Made by a program: the position numbers and the translations under genes
Shown here: positions 7,827 through 16,847 of the stretch, one piece after another
Layout: each line of letters starts with the position of its first letter
Numbering within the stretch: position 1 is the stretch's first letter
NCBI GenBank assembly: GCA_947649495.1
Contig: CANSRU010000016.1
Coordinates: 1-54,768, forward strand
Reading direction: 5' to 3'
Length of the DNA: 54,768 nt
Source: an uncultured Porphyromonadaceae bacterium
Lineage (GTDB): Bacteria > Bacteroidota > Bacteroidia > Bacteroidales > Muribaculaceae
The notes under the pieces: model-generated
The model's input: only the letters and a program-made list of their open reading frames with translations
The model's database searches: none
What the model was told of the DNA's origin: nothing

Positions 7827-9250
7827 AATCCTTTTCCCGACAGAACGGTGCTTGCGGTGTGAAACAATATTTTCAGGTCGGTGGTTATAGAGATGTTTTC
7901 GAGATAAATAAGGTCGTAGCGCATGCGTTCGAGCATCTGCTCCACCGATGATGCGTAGCCATATTTTACCATCCCGAGCGATGTTATGCCGGGACGTACG
8001 CGGTGAATGAGGCTGTAGGCCGGGTCATGCTCCATAAGAATGCTGGCAAAATATTCGCGTTCGGGTCTGGGGCCTACGAGCGACATGTCGCCACGCAGCA
8101 CATTGAAGAACTGTGGCAGCTCGTCGAGGCGGTATTTTCGGAGTATGCGGCCAACGGATGTTATCCGGCTGTCGTTTGCGTGTGAGAGTTCCGGCTTGCC
8201 GTCGGGTTCGGCATCGTGCACCATGGTGCGTAGCTTGTAGATGGTAAACGGCTTTTTGTGGAGTCCCAGCCGGCGCTGGCGGTATAAAACCGGTCCTTTT
8301 GTGTCAATCTTTATGGCAAGTCCCATCAGAAGTAGCGGCAGGGCTGTGATAAGAAGCATAAGAGCCGATACGACAACATCGGTTGCACGCTTGATGTTGA
8401 GGGTGCTTTCCGGAAGGTGAGTGCGTGTCACGTCGATAAACAGCTGCGACTTGAAGTTGGGCAGGTGTGTGCTGAACATGTATGTCGGCAACCTGTCGGC
8501 AGCCACGTATATGGGCAGGTCGAGAGGTAGCAGTCTGTTTATGACACTTTGTGTCGTGTCCCATCCGGCGGGATTGGGGATGAGTATTATATTGTGTATG
8601 TCGAATCCGGCGCACACGCTTTTTATCCGGCTGATGTCGTATATGGGCAGGTGTGTTCCGGTGGTGCAGTATCGGGCCTTGTTTTCGGAGTCGATAAGGG
8701 CCACGGGGTGTATGCCTGTGCCCGGCATTGTCTGTTGCAGCTGCCTTGGGAAGAGTTGTGGGATGGAACTGTAGCCCACCACGAGGGTGTTGAACGAGAT
8801 TTTTCCCTCGGTTATCCTGTGGCTTGTGTGACGGCTTATGATATAGCGCGGGATATATACCAGAATGAAGAGCAATCCGAAGAGTATCAGGAATAGGCTG
8901 TAGTCGCGGGTGCGGTCGGACGAGAGGTCGTTGATCAGGACGGTGAATATAAGCACCACGGTGCCTATCAAGGCAGTGGATAGCGTGATTGACGCTTCGG
9001 ATGTGCGTGATTTTCCATATACGGTGTTGTACTGTCCGGAGAGATAGTAGAGCACTACCATGGCTATGGGGAAGAGTATCTGGCCTGTGACGAGTGTGGC
9101 TGACGAGAGGAAATCGCCGAGGTCGAATGACCATTGGGTTGACTCGGGGAGCTCGTAGTAACGGATTATGTTGAAAAGGAGCATAGCGATGTTGGTCGAC
9201 AGGAAGTCGGCCAGGATGTATGTCCATCTCAATCTTCTTTCTCCGTTCAC
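7823..9250 (-). CDS. polyprenyl glycosylphosphotransferase (WcaJ/WbaP-like sugar transferase)
   Basis: 475 residues. The N-terminal half has four to five hydrophobic helices and a central nucleotide-binding-like region with NTLVVGYSSIPQ. The C-terminal 190 residues are the bacterial sugar-transferase domain: KRATDVVVSALMLLITALPL (from about 287), the GPVLYRQRRLG and FTIYKLRTM motifs, a DE pair in RKYRLDELPQFFNVL (about 376-377), and GPRPERE. Members transfer a hexose-1-phosphate from a UDP-sugar to undecaprenyl phosphate at the inner membrane, the first step of capsule, exopolysaccharide or glycoprotein glycan synthesis. No other glycan genes adjoin it, so this may be a housekeeping initiator used for several pathways. 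It overlaps tsaC by 4 bp upstream and the ClC gene by 4 bp downstream. Confidence 0.93.
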   Translation of the reverse strand: MNGERRLRWTYILADFLSTNIAMLLFNIIRYYELPESTQWSFDLGDFLSSATLVTGQILFPIAMVVLYYLSGQYNTVYGKSRTSEASITLSTALIGTVVLIFTVLINDLSSDRTRDYSLFLILFGLLFILVYIPRYIISRHTSHRITEGKISFNTLVVGYSSIPQLFPRQLQQTMPGTGIHPVALIDSENKARYCTTGTHLPIYDISRIKSVCAGFDIHNIILIPNPAGWDTTQSVINRLLPLDLPIYVAADRLPTYMFSTHLPNFKSQLFIDVTRTHLPESTLNIKRATDVVVSALMLLITALPLLLMGLAIKIDTKGPVLYRQRRLGLHKKPFTIYKLRTMVHDAEPDGKPELSHANDSRITSVGRILRKYRLDELPQFFNVLRGDMSLVGPRPEREYFASILMEHDPAYSLIHRVRPGITSLGMVKYGYASSVEQMLERMRYDLIYLENISITTDLKILFHTASTVLSGKGL

Positions 9251-9816
9251 TTACGCAGGATTTTAAAAGTGGAGTCGTTGGAGATTTTAATCACCGTGGA
9301 AGGGGTGCGGGGTGTGGTGTCGTCGCGACGGAATGAAGCCACATAGTCAACAGCGTTGATTATTTCAGGTGAAATCTGGTTGAAGAATGCCGGAGCAGGC
9401 ATTCCGCTGATGTTGGCTGACGTAGACACCACCGGGCGTCTTAGCTCACGGCACAGACGCCGGCTATAGGTCTCGGAGGTTATGCGCAGGGCGGCACTTC
9501 CGTCGGCGGCGAGCAATTGAGGCGCCAGATTGACCGGAGAGTCGTAGACCACGGTTATAGGGTTGACGGCCGCCTCGACCAATTGCAAGGCCACTTCCGG
9601 AATGTCGTCGACATAGCGTTCGAGCATGCGTATGTCGCTCACCAGGGTGATGAGAGCCTTGGCTTCGGCGCGGCGTTTCAGTTCGTATATCTTATGTATG
9701 GCCTTAGGGTCTGTGGCATCGCATCCGAGCCCCCACACGGTATCGGTGGGATAGAGTATCACTCCGGAATGGCGAAGACAGTCCACGGCAGCGGCAATGT
9801 CTGAGTCGAGTGTCAT
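9247..9816 (-). CDS. tsaC: L-threonylcarbamoyladenylate synthase (TsaC/Sua5 family)
   Basis: 189 residues, the short TsaC form without the extra Sua5 domain. It makes threonylcarbamoyl-AMP from threonine, bicarbonate and ATP for the t6A37 modification of tRNAs that read ANN codons. Recognised motifs are YPTDTVWGLGCDA near residue 22, IYELKRRAEAKALITLVS (the KR...K nucleotide-binding segment, with AKALI where many members have KPL), ALRITSE, and STSANISGMPAP near 131. It is the first gene of the operon with the sugar transferase and ClC genes, with a good promoter at 9838-9845. The link to those genes is probably only transcriptional. Confidence 0.94.
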   Translation of the reverse strand: MTLDSDIAAAVDCLRHSGVILYPTDTVWGLGCDATDPKAIHKIYELKRRAEAKALITLVSDIRMLERYVDDIPEVALQLVEAAVNPITVVYDSPVNLAPQLLAADGSAALRITSETYSRRLCRELRRPVVSTSANISGMPAPAFFNQISPEIINAVDYVASFRRDDTTPRTPSTVIKISNDSTFKILRK

Positions 9817-9837
9817 TCAAGTCAGGTTAGTGTTTTG

Positions 9838-9845
9838 CAAAGATA
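9838..9845 (-). promoter_or_regulatory. promoter of the tsaC operon
   Basis: TATCTTTG on the minus strand is an exact -7 element, with TTTT (9865-9868) 19 bp upstream. The transcript would start about 15 nt before the tsaC ATG at 9816. Confidence 0.65.
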
Positions 9846-10049
9846 ACACTCAGCATCGGTAAATAAAAGTGCGGGACGAATTTTGTGGTTGTGAACAAAG
9901 GGGGCATGGCATGCGTTATTATGATGCAAGTAATAAAACAGACATATAATATAAGTTCCGCGCAGGCTCGAGATGAGTTGCGCGGAATGTTTTTTCACGG
10001 ATGTGCATAAAAATAGGCGGTATGTGGGCGGCAAGAGAAAAAAATTGTG

Positions 10050-10057
10050 TAGTTTTG
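10050..10057 (+). promoter_or_regulatory. -7 box for the DUF4301 gene
   Basis: TAGTTTTG matches TAnnTTTG exactly, about 48 bp before the ATG at 10106. The 9817-10105 gap holds this and the divergent tsaC promoter; nothing else is evident. Confidence 0.55.
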
Positions 10058-10105
10058 GGGTATAATACATAAATCTAATCCTTATAACTGAAAAAAGAGT
10101 ACGAT

Positions 10106-11629
10106 ATGTTACGCGACGAAGACAAGGCCCTGCTTGAGGAGAAGGGCATAAGCGAACAGCAAGTGGAGCAACAGCTCAAGAGATTTGCGACAGGGTTTCC
10201 TTATCTGAAGATTAAAGATGTGGCCCGGACGGGTCAGGGCATAACTGTGCTGACTCCCGAAGAGGAGGCCGAGGCTGTGGAACGGTGGAGGAAATATCTG
10301 TCGGACGGAGGCGAGGTGTGCAAGTTTGTGCCGGCTTCCGGAGCAGCCTCGCGCATGTTCAAGGCTCTTTTTGAATTTGTTGACGGTGAGAGTGAAGTGC
10401 CTGCCGAGGGTTCGGATGTGGCCCGCCTGCTTGCCGATATAGATAAGATGGCATTTATAGCCGACCTGAATGCCGCCACCTCGCGCATCCATGGCAAGAC
10501 AGTGGCTGAACTTATAGCCGCCGGACGCAACAAGGATGTGGTGGCCGCTATAATAAATCCCGAGGGCCTTAATTATGGTAATCTCCCCAAGGGACTTCTG
10601 AAATTCCACTCGTATGCCGCCGGCAGCCGTACGCCTGTAGAGGAGCAGCTGGTGGAGGGCGCTCAGACGGCAGCCAATTCCCACGGTGTGGTCAATCTGC
10701 ATTTCACAGTGTCGGCCAACCATCGCAAACTGTTTGAGGAGAAACTTGCCGAGGTGCTCGAACCGCTCGGTAAGGAGCGTGGTGTGACATATAATGTGAC
10801 ACTCAGCGAGCAGAAGCCATCGACCGATACCATAGCCGCCAATCCCGACAACACTCCATTCATGGAGGATGGGCATCTGCTTTTCCGCCCCGGCGGCCAT
10901 GGCGCGCTGATACAGAATCTCAACGATATGGAATCGGCTGTGGTGTTCATAAAGAATATTGACAATGTGGTGCCTGACTCGCGCCGCGAGGCGACCATAA
11001 AATACAAGCAGGTGCTCGCCGGATATCTTATGGAGCTTCACGACAAGGTGGACGGATATCTCGCTGACCTCGCCGCGGGTAACTATACGCGTGGCCATCT
11101 TCAGGAGATGGTGGAGTTCCTGCATGAGAAGTTGGGCATAACCGACCGAAGCATCGATGAGAAGAACGATACGGATCTGGCTGTCTATATCCACGAGAAA
11201 CTGTCGCGTCCGCTGCGTGTGTGCGGAATGGTACGTAACGAAGGTGAACCCGGCGGCGGACCGTTCATAGCCTATAATCCCGACGGCTCGGCTTCGCCCC
11301 AGATTCTGGAGGCCAATCAGATTGATCCGGCCAACGGTGACTATGCCAAGATGCTTCAGGGTGCCACCCATTTCAATCCGGTGGATCTGGTGTGCTACAT
11401 CAAGGATCGCCACGGTCTGAAATTCGACCTTACCAGATATGTGGACCCTGCCACAGGGTTTATCTCGTCGAAGTCGAGCCACGGCAAGGAACTGCGTGCT
11501 ATGGAGCTTCCCGGATTGTGGAACGGTGCGATGAGCGACTGGAACACTGCTTTTGTGGAGGTGCCGGTGGCTACGTTCAATCCCGTGAAAACTGTAAACG
11601 ACCTTCTGCGTCCGGCTCACCAGGGCTGA
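10106..11629 (+). CDS. DUF4301 family protein
   Basis: 507 residues with no signal peptide or membrane helix. It resembles the DUF4301 family of Bacteroidota. The recognisable core includes VCKFVPASGAASRMFKAL near residue 74, KGLLKFHSYAAGSRTP, NLHFTVSANH, and DGHLLFRPGGHGALIQNLND. The P-G-G-H-G-A-L sequence and the early SGAASRMFK segment recall nucleotide-sugar or phosphosugar-binding loops, so a nucleotidyltransferase-like fold is a reasonable guess, but no activity is established to my knowledge. It has its own promoter and is followed by a strong hairpin (11654-11689), so it is probably transcribed alone. Start chosen as the first ATG after the promoter. Confidence 0.85.
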   Translation: MLRDEDKALLEEKGISEQQVEQQLKRFATGFPYLKIKDVARTGQGITVLTPEEEAEAVERWRKYLSDGGEVCKFVPASGAASRMFKALFEFVDGESEVPAEGSDVARLLADIDKMAFIADLNAATSRIHGKTVAELIAAGRNKDVVAAIINPEGLNYGNLPKGLLKFHSYAAGSRTPVEEQLVEGAQTAANSHGVVNLHFTVSANHRKLFEEKLAEVLEPLGKERGVTYNVTLSEQKPSTDTIAANPDNTPFMEDGHLLFRPGGHGALIQNLNDMESAVVFIKNIDNVVPDSRREATIKYKQVLAGYLMELHDKVDGYLADLAAGNYTRGHLQEMVEFLHEKLGITDRSIDEKNDTDLAVYIHEKLSRPLRVCGMVRNEGEPGGGPFIAYNPDGSASPQILEANQIDPANGDYAKMLQGATHFNPVDLVCYIKDRHGLKFDLTRYVDPATGFISSKSSHGKELRAMELPGLWNGAMSDWNTAFVEVPVATFNPVKTVNDLLRPAHQG

Positions 11630-11653
11630 TTGCATAAGTGGAAATAACATCAG

Positions 11654-11689
11654 ACCACATCCTGTCTCCGCCCGGAGACAGGATGTGGT
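11654..11689. terminator. 17-bp perfect hairpin after DUF4301
   Basis: Arm ACCACATCCTGTCTCCG (11654-11670) pairs perfectly with 11673-11689 around a 2-nt CC spacer. There is no long T run, but the position 25 nt after the DUF4301 stop suggests termination or 3'-end protection. Confidence 0.6.
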
Positions 11690-11753
11690 TGCTTATTATA
11701 GAACCGACAGGCCGGTGGCGGCGTTGTAAAGAGACAAAGCAAACGAACGGTCT

Positions 11754-12815
11754 ATGGGAAAGAAAGAGGAAATAATGCAGCTGTGGCGCGAGGGGTTCGG
11801 TGACAGCGGGGAATATCTCGATATGTATTTCAACCGGGTCTATCCCCATGCGGTGGAGTTTGTGCGCGAGAGCGGCGGCAAGGTTGTCAGTTCGCTGCTG
11901 ATGCATCAATATCCCATACTGTTTTATGGCGCGGAACCCACCGTGGGCTATCTTGCCGGCGCGGTGACCAGACGTGGACACCGTGGCAAGGGCTATATGT
12001 CGGGGCTGGTGACGGAGGCTATGGCGCTTGCGGCAGCCCGCGGCGACATGATGTGCACCCTGATTCCGGCACATGGATGGCTCTATTATTTTTTTGAACG
12101 TTTCGGCTTCTCCACCGTGTTTCTTGCCGATGTGGAACGCTATACGTCGATGCATGCATTTGCCACAGAACATGTCTATCACCGGGTGACCGACCAATAT
12201 GCGCCGGAGGTGTACAACGCCTTTTCACGTTACGAGCATGAGCGTAGCGGGGTTGTGCTCCATAGCCGCCGCGATTTTCTGAATGTGCTCGACGACCTGG
12301 CCATGCGGAGTGGCGGTACGTTTGTGGCGGTAGGCCGGGAGGATGTGCCGGTGGCTGCAATGGCCTGGGCGGTGGAGCACGGCGATGTGGTGCAGGTCAA
12401 TGAGGTGCTCGGATTGGATGCCGATGCCAGGACAGGTGCGCTTCAGGCTCTGCGCGAGTTGTTTCCTGACCGTCCGTTCAGGGTGAATGCGCCTTCGGAA
12501 TTTGCCGGTGGCAGAAAACTTTATCCCCACGGCATGGGGCGTATTGTGAATGTGGATATGTGTCTCGGCCTGATGGCCGCGGCAAATCCTGAACTGAATA
12601 TGGTGGTGAGGGTAGCTGACGGCATGATTGAAACCAACAAAGGTGTGTATGCCGTGGCCGGAGGTGAATGTCACCGCGTGGCGCATAATGCAGGGCATAT
12701 AGATTTCGATGTGACTGTGGAGGTGCTGGCCAACATGATATTCAGTTCCCCCGCGACGGGCGATATGCTTGGCATTCCCTCGCGCAGAAGCCGGTTGAGC
12801 CTGATGCTGCACTGA
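11754..12815 (+). CDS. GNAT-family N-acetyltransferase (Eis-like layout)
   Basis: 353 residues. The N-terminal GNAT domain shows the acetyl-CoA loop VTRRGHRGKGYMSGLV (residues 71-86), which carries the R/QxxGxG core, then FFERFGFSTVF near 115. The middle resembles a second, degenerate GNAT repeat. The C-terminal 90 residues (VNVDMCLGL to the end) resemble the SCP2-like sterol-carrier fold, as in Eis-type acetyltransferases. Family members acetylate amines of peptides or small molecules; the substrate here is unknown. No -7 box is obvious upstream, so it may be expressed by read-through past the hairpin at 11654-11689. The DUF4301-then-GNAT order may be only adjacency. Confidence 0.85.
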   Translation: MGKKEEIMQLWREGFGDSGEYLDMYFNRVYPHAVEFVRESGGKVVSSLLMHQYPILFYGAEPTVGYLAGAVTRRGHRGKGYMSGLVTEAMALAAARGDMMCTLIPAHGWLYYFFERFGFSTVFLADVERYTSMHAFATEHVYHRVTDQYAPEVYNAFSRYEHERSGVVLHSRRDFLNVLDDLAMRSGGTFVAVGREDVPVAAMAWAVEHGDVVQVNEVLGLDADARTGALQALRELFPDRPFRVNAPSEFAGGRKLYPHGMGRIVNVDMCLGLMAAANPELNMVVRVADGMIETNKGVYAVAGGECHRVAHNAGHIDFDVTVEVLANMIFSSPATGDMLGIPSRRSRLSLMLH

Positions 12816-12854
12816 TGCGCATCCATGCGGGGCGACTGCTGATGGATAAAAATA

Positions 12855-12880
12855 GGGTGGCGGGAAAGTTCCGGCCACCC
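12855..12880 (-). terminator. terminator after the Spy-like gene
   Basis: GGGTGG (12855-12860) pairs with CCACCC (12875-12880), with more G-C pairing inside. On the minus strand it is followed by TATTTTTA, a good T run, 24 nt beyond the stop codon of the Cys/Lys-rich gene. Confidence 0.6.
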
Positions 12881-12903
12881 CTGAGGGAGAAGAAAATGAA
12901 TCG

Positions 12904-13425
12904 TTATTTATTCTTGCAGCACTCTTGTTTCTTGGCGTTGGGATTTTTATGTTTCCCGGCCTTGTCGTTTTTGAAGTCCTTTCTGTGGCCGTGGTGCTTG
13001 TCGGCTTTGGCGGGACGCTGATTTACAAATGCGTTTTCAAGAAATTGGGTGTATTGTTCGGGGGTGAGCACCTGTTTTACCTGCTTGAGATAGTCGGCGC
13101 GTACGGTTTTCACGAGTTGGGCGCGCTTTCCGGGTTCAAGATTCTTGGCCTCGTTGCTGTTGTCGCGAGCAGTTTTCTTGGCAGCTTTCATCACTTCGCA
13201 GGGTGTGGGTATGGCTTTTAATGAAGTCTGCTGCTGCTCTGTGAGATTGAGCCCTTCGAAGGGGTTGCATGCTTTGGCGCATTTTTTCTGCGCGTCACAT
13301 TTCTTTTCGTTCCGGCACTTTGCATCGCATTTTTTATCCTGATTGCAGGCGGGTTGCTGCGCTGAAGCCGATAATGTGAAGATAGATGCGGCGATGAGGG
13401 CCATTGAGAAGATTTTCTTTTTCAT
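12904..13425 (-). CDS. secreted Cys/Lys-rich Spy-like protein
   Basis: 173 residues from the ATG at 13425, chosen because it gives a signal peptide (MKKKIFSMALIAASIFTLSASA) missing from the longer frame. The mature N-terminus is packed with cysteines: ACNQDKKCDAKCRNEKKCDA, then KKCAKACNPF. Two motifs follow that recall the Spy/CpxP LTxxQ repeat, LTEQQQTSLKAI and LTPEQYTQFLENAF, with a helical basic stretch between them. The C-terminus is Lys/His-rich (KADKHHGHRKDF) and ends ECCKNK. Spy/CpxP proteins are periplasmic chaperones or metal and envelope-stress sensors; the cysteines and histidines suggest metal binding. The exact family (DUF4890-like or other) is uncertain. It is monocistronic and ends at 12855-12880. 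Confidence 0.8.
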   Translation of the reverse strand: MKKKIFSMALIAASIFTLSASAQQPACNQDKKCDAKCRNEKKCDAQKKCAKACNPFEGLNLTEQQQTSLKAIPTPCEVMKAAKKTARDNSNEAKNLEPGKRAQLVKTVRADYLKQVKQVLTPEQYTQFLENAFVNQRPAKADKHHGHRKDFKNDKAGKHKNPNAKKQECCKNK

Positions 13426-13596
13426 AATAATTGTTGTAAGAGAATTTATATTTCTGGATTGTCTTTGGTAATAAGACAAAATTTGCGGTGTCGAGTTTAA
13501 TCGGCGATGCACGATTTAGGTTATTTTAGCAACCGTTGCCAAATTTACACAGATAATATTTATGGGGATTCTACCTTGTGTTTTGTGTTTTTGTAT

Positions 13597-13604
13597 TAAA
13601 TTTG
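13597..13604 (+). promoter_or_regulatory. promoter of the GH20 gene
   Basis: TAAATTTG fits TAnnTTTG, with CTTG (13575-13578) 18 bp upstream. The ATG at 13643 is 38 bp downstream. A TGACGTCA palindrome right after it (13607-13614) overlaps the expected transcription start. Confidence 0.55.
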
Positions 13605-13642
13605 GTGACGTCAAATAAACACCATCTAAAAATCTACTCTTT

Positions 13643-15682
13643 ATGAAAATTAAACGGCTGATGTCGGCTGCCATTGCCGCGATTTTGTTTACCACGGTGT
13701 GCTGGGGAGATGCTATCGGGTCTCCGGGCGATGTCATACCGCGCCCCCAGTCTGTGTCGCCGGCTCAGGGGACATTCCGCCTTGCCGATGCTCCCACCTA
13801 TTATATAAAAGGTGTGTCTGATGAAACTCTCGGGAAATATATGGAGGAGTCACCTCTTAAATTGATTCCGGCCACGCGACAGAAGAGTGCCGATGTGGTT
13901 GTGGATATAAAGGGTGACAAAGGCGAGGGATATGTGATGAAAATCACCCCTAAGCGTATAGCTATATCGGCCGATGGGCCGGCGGGGGCATTCTACGGCA
14001 TTCAGACCCTGCTTCAGCTAACCGCCGACGGAAAGGTGAGGGAGATGCAGTGTTGCGAGATATCTGATAGCCCGCGTTTCCCTTACCGTGGATTGCATTT
14101 CGATGTGAGCCGCAATTTCCGCTCTAAGGAGTTCCTGAAGAAACAGATTGATGCGATGGCGATGCTGAAGATGAACAACATGCATCTGCATCTCACGGAT
14201 GGAGCCGGATGGCGTCTGCAGATTGACGCATATCCGCGTCTTACTGATTTTGCCGCGTGGCGTCCGCAGAAATCGTGGATGGACTGGCGCGACGCCGGAA
14301 CTAAATATTGTGAACGTACCGACCCGCATGCGCAGGGTGGATATTACACCAAAGATGATATACGCGAGATTGTGGATTATGCCGCGGCCAGACATATACG
14401 TGTGATTCCCGAGATAGAGATGCCGGGACACAGCGAGGAGGTGCTCGCAGCCTATCCGGAACTCTCGTGCACCGGCACGCCATATACATCGTCGGATTTC
14501 TGTGCTGGCAAGGAGGCTACATTCAAATTCCTTGAAAATGTGCTTGCGGAGGTGATAGAGCTTTTCCCGTCGGAATATATACATATAGGTGGCGACGAGG
14601 CCTCGAAAGATGCGTGGCGCAAATGTCCCGACTGCCGTGAGCGCATGGAGCGCGAGGGGCTGAAGGATGTGGATGGCCTGCAAAGCTATTTTATAAAGAG
14701 GATAGAGCGGTTCGTGAATTCAAAAGGGAGAAAGATAATAGGCTGGGACGAAATACTCGACGGCGGTGTGGCCCCGAATGCCACAGTGATGTCGTGGCGC
14801 GGAACGGAGGGTGGTATAAAGGCCCTTAAATCGGGTCACGATGTGGTGATGACTCCGGGTGAGTATTGCTATATAGACTATTCGCAGGATGCTCCGTTCA
14901 AGGAGCCTGTGTCGATAGGCGGATACACACCGCTGGCCAAGGTGTACTCTTACGAGCCGGTGGAAGCCGGACTGAGCGATGGCGATGTGGCGCATCTGCT
15001 CGGAGTGCAGGCCAATCTGTGGAGCGAGTATGTGGCCGATGACAGCCATGCCGAACACATGTACTATCCGCGTGCCTATGCCGTGGCCGAGGTGGGGTGG
15101 AGTTCGCCCGAGAAGGATTATGCCGATTTCCATCGCCGTGCGTTGAAGCTCAACGAGGAGATGGCCGGGAAGGGTTACACGCCGTTTGACCTCGCGCACG
15201 AATATGGAGAGCGCCGCGAAAGTCTGACACCGGTGGCGCACGCCGGCCGTGGAGCCAAAGTGGCCTACGGCACGCCCTATAACTCGAAATATCCTGCTGC
15301 GGGCTATGCCACCCTGACCGACGGTGTGCGTGGCGGATGGACCTACGGCGACAAACGGTGGCAGGGATTTTCAGGAGATATGGATGTGACGCTTGACCTC
15401 GGTGAGTTGAAACCGGTGCATTACGTGGGTGCGGATTTCATGCACTCCGAGGGAGCATGGGTGCATCTGCCGGAGTGTGTCACGATCTCTGTGAGCACCG
15501 ATGGAACGACATTTACCGATGTGGACACTGTGTGGTGTGATGTCGATGCGACATATCCCAAGATTCTGTTTAAGGAATATGGCACAGCGGTCGATACCGA
15601 AGCCCGTTATGTGCGTGTGCGTGCCAAGGCCAATCCGCGTCCCGGAGCATGGCTCTTTACCGATGAAATAGTGGTGAACTGA
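13643..15682 (+). CDS. GH20 beta-N-acetylhexosaminidase with C-terminal F5/8-like domain
   Basis: 679 residues with an N-terminal signal peptide. Residues about 30-140 form the GH20b accessory domain, and about 145-500 the catalytic barrel. The signature YIHIGGDEASKDAW holds the catalytic Asp-Glu pair at 318-319. Other barrel elements are RGLHFDVSRNF, NNMHLHLTDGAGWR and IPEIEMPGHSEE. The last 140 residues (from about GAKVAYGTP) look like an F5/8-type or CBM32-like carbohydrate-binding fold. It should release terminal GlcNAc or GalNAc from host N-glycans, mucin or chitobiose in the periplasm or at the surface. No SusC/SusD pair adjoins it, so it is an orphan rather than part of a visible utilization locus. 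Confidence 0.95.
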   Translation: MKIKRLMSAAIAAILFTTVCWGDAIGSPGDVIPRPQSVSPAQGTFRLADAPTYYIKGVSDETLGKYMEESPLKLIPATRQKSADVVVDIKGDKGEGYVMKITPKRIAISADGPAGAFYGIQTLLQLTADGKVREMQCCEISDSPRFPYRGLHFDVSRNFRSKEFLKKQIDAMAMLKMNNMHLHLTDGAGWRLQIDAYPRLTDFAAWRPQKSWMDWRDAGTKYCERTDPHAQGGYYTKDDIREIVDYAAARHIRVIPEIEMPGHSEEVLAAYPELSCTGTPYTSSDFCAGKEATFKFLENVLAEVIELFPSEYIHIGGDEASKDAWRKCPDCRERMEREGLKDVDGLQSYFIKRIERFVNSKGRKIIGWDEILDGGVAPNATVMSWRGTEGGIKALKSGHDVVMTPGEYCYIDYSQDAPFKEPVSIGGYTPLAKVYSYEPVEAGLSDGDVAHLLGVQANLWSEYVADDSHAEHMYYPRAYAVAEVGWSSPEKDYADFHRRALKLNEEMAGKGYTPFDLAHEYGERRESLTPVAHAGRGAKVAYGTPYNSKYPAAGYATLTDGVRGGWTYGDKRWQGFSGDMDVTLDLGELKPVHYVGADFMHSEGAWVHLPECVTISVSTDGTTFTDVDTVWCDVDATYPKILFKEYGTAVDTEARYVRVRAKANPRPGAWLFTDEIVVN

Positions 15683-15718
15683 ATTCCCGAGCCATGGTGC
15701 GGAAATGAAAATTATTAT

Positions 15719-15726
15719 TACTTTTG
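15719..15726 (+). promoter_or_regulatory. promoter of serC-serA
   Basis: TACTTTTG is an exact -7 element 33 bp before the serC ATG at 15760; no clear -33 element is visible. Confidence 0.55.
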
Positions 15727-15759
15727 TAATCCTAACATATAACCCCAAATATATTTGAG

Positions 15760-16830
15760 ATGAAGAAGCACAACTTTTATGCCGGCCCTTCGATACTTAG
15801 TGAATACACCATTAAGAATACTGCCGACGCAATATTGAATTTTGCAGGTACCGGACTGTCAGTACTTGAGGTGTCGCACCGCAGCAAGGAGTTCCAGGCC
15901 GTTATGGACGAGGCTATGGCCTTGGTCAAGGAACTGCTTGATGTGCCCGAAGGATATTCGGTGTTGTTTCTGGGCGGAGGCGCGAGCATGCAGTTCTGCA
16001 TGGTGCCCTACAACCTGCTTAAGAACAAGGCCGCTTATCTCGAGACAGGCACCTGGGCTGTAAATGCCATCAAGGAAGCCCGCCTGTTTGGCGATGTGGA
16101 TGTTGTGGCTTCGTCGAAGGACGCCAACTTCACTTATATACCAAAGGGCTATGAGGTTCCCGCCGATGCCGACTATTTCCATATCACTACCAACAATACA
16201 ATCTACGGTACCGAGATGCGCTACGATCCTGATGTGAATGTGCGTATGGTGGCCGATATGTCGAGCGATATATTCTCACGTCCGGTCGATGTGTCGAAAT
16301 ACGACATAATATATGCCGGCGCGCAGAAGAATCTCGCTCCTGCCGGTGTGACCATAGTGATAGTGCGCGATGACGCTCTCGGTCATGTGGACCGCGCCAT
16401 CCCCACCATGCTCGACTACCGCACCCATGTTAAGAAGGGTTCGATGTTCAACACTCCCCCGGTGCTCCCGATATATTCAGCATTGCAGACATTACGCTAC
16501 TATAAGGAACTTGGCGGTGTGAAGGCTCTTGAAAAGATGGATCTGGAAAAAGCCGGAAAACTTTACGATGCGATAGATTCGAGCCGTATGTTTGAGGGGA
16601 CGGTGACTGATGCTGCCGACCGTTCGATAATGAATGTATGTTTCGTGATGACCCCCGAATACAAGGAACTTGAAAAGGATTTTGTGGATTTCGCTTCTAC
16701 AAAGGGCATCGTTGGTATAAAGGGTCACCGTTCGGTGGGCGGTTTCCGCGCATCGCTCTACAATGCTCTCCCCATGGAGAGTGTGGATGTGCTTGTGGCG
16801 GCCATGAAGGAATTTGAAGCTAAACATTAA
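15760..16830 (+). CDS. serC: phosphoserine aminotransferase
   Basis: 356 residues, the usual SerC length. It is a PLP enzyme converting 3-phosphohydroxypyruvate and glutamate to phosphoserine; it also serves pyridoxine synthesis in some bacteria. Seen: NFYAGPSIL at the N-terminus, [14 protein letters not shown] (residues 70-83, phosphate-binding), the PLP lysine 190 in [11 protein letters not shown], and the C-terminal [15 protein letters not shown]. It lies 17 bp before serA and shares its promoter at 15719. Together they supply serine from glycolysis; serB is not in the window. Confidence 0.97.
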   Translation: MKKHNFYAGPSILSEYTIKNTADAILNFAGTGLSVLEVSHRSKEFQAVMDEAMALVKELLDVPEGYSVLFLGGGASMQFCMVPYNLLKNKAAYLETGTWAVNAIKEARLFGDVDVVASSKDANFTYIPKGYEVPADADYFHITTNNTIYGTEMRYDPDVNVRMVADMSSDIFSRPVDVSKYDIIYAGAQKNLAPAGVTIVIVRDDALGHVDRAIPTMLDYRTHVKKGSMFNTPPVLPIYSALQTLRYYKELGGVKALEKMDLEKAGKLYDAIDSSRMFEGTVTDAADRSIMNVCFVMTPEYKELEKDFVDFASTKGIVGIKGHRSVGGFRASLYNALPMESVDVLVAAMKEFEAKH

Positions 16831-16847
16831 TCCCCCTATCAGTTACT

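Noticed and set aside
10109-11650. Open frame of 513 codons on the strand opposite the DUF4301 gene
   Set aside because: It is fully antisense to a recognised family, has a His-rich, improbable composition, no domain and no promoter. It arises from the codon bias of the sense gene.
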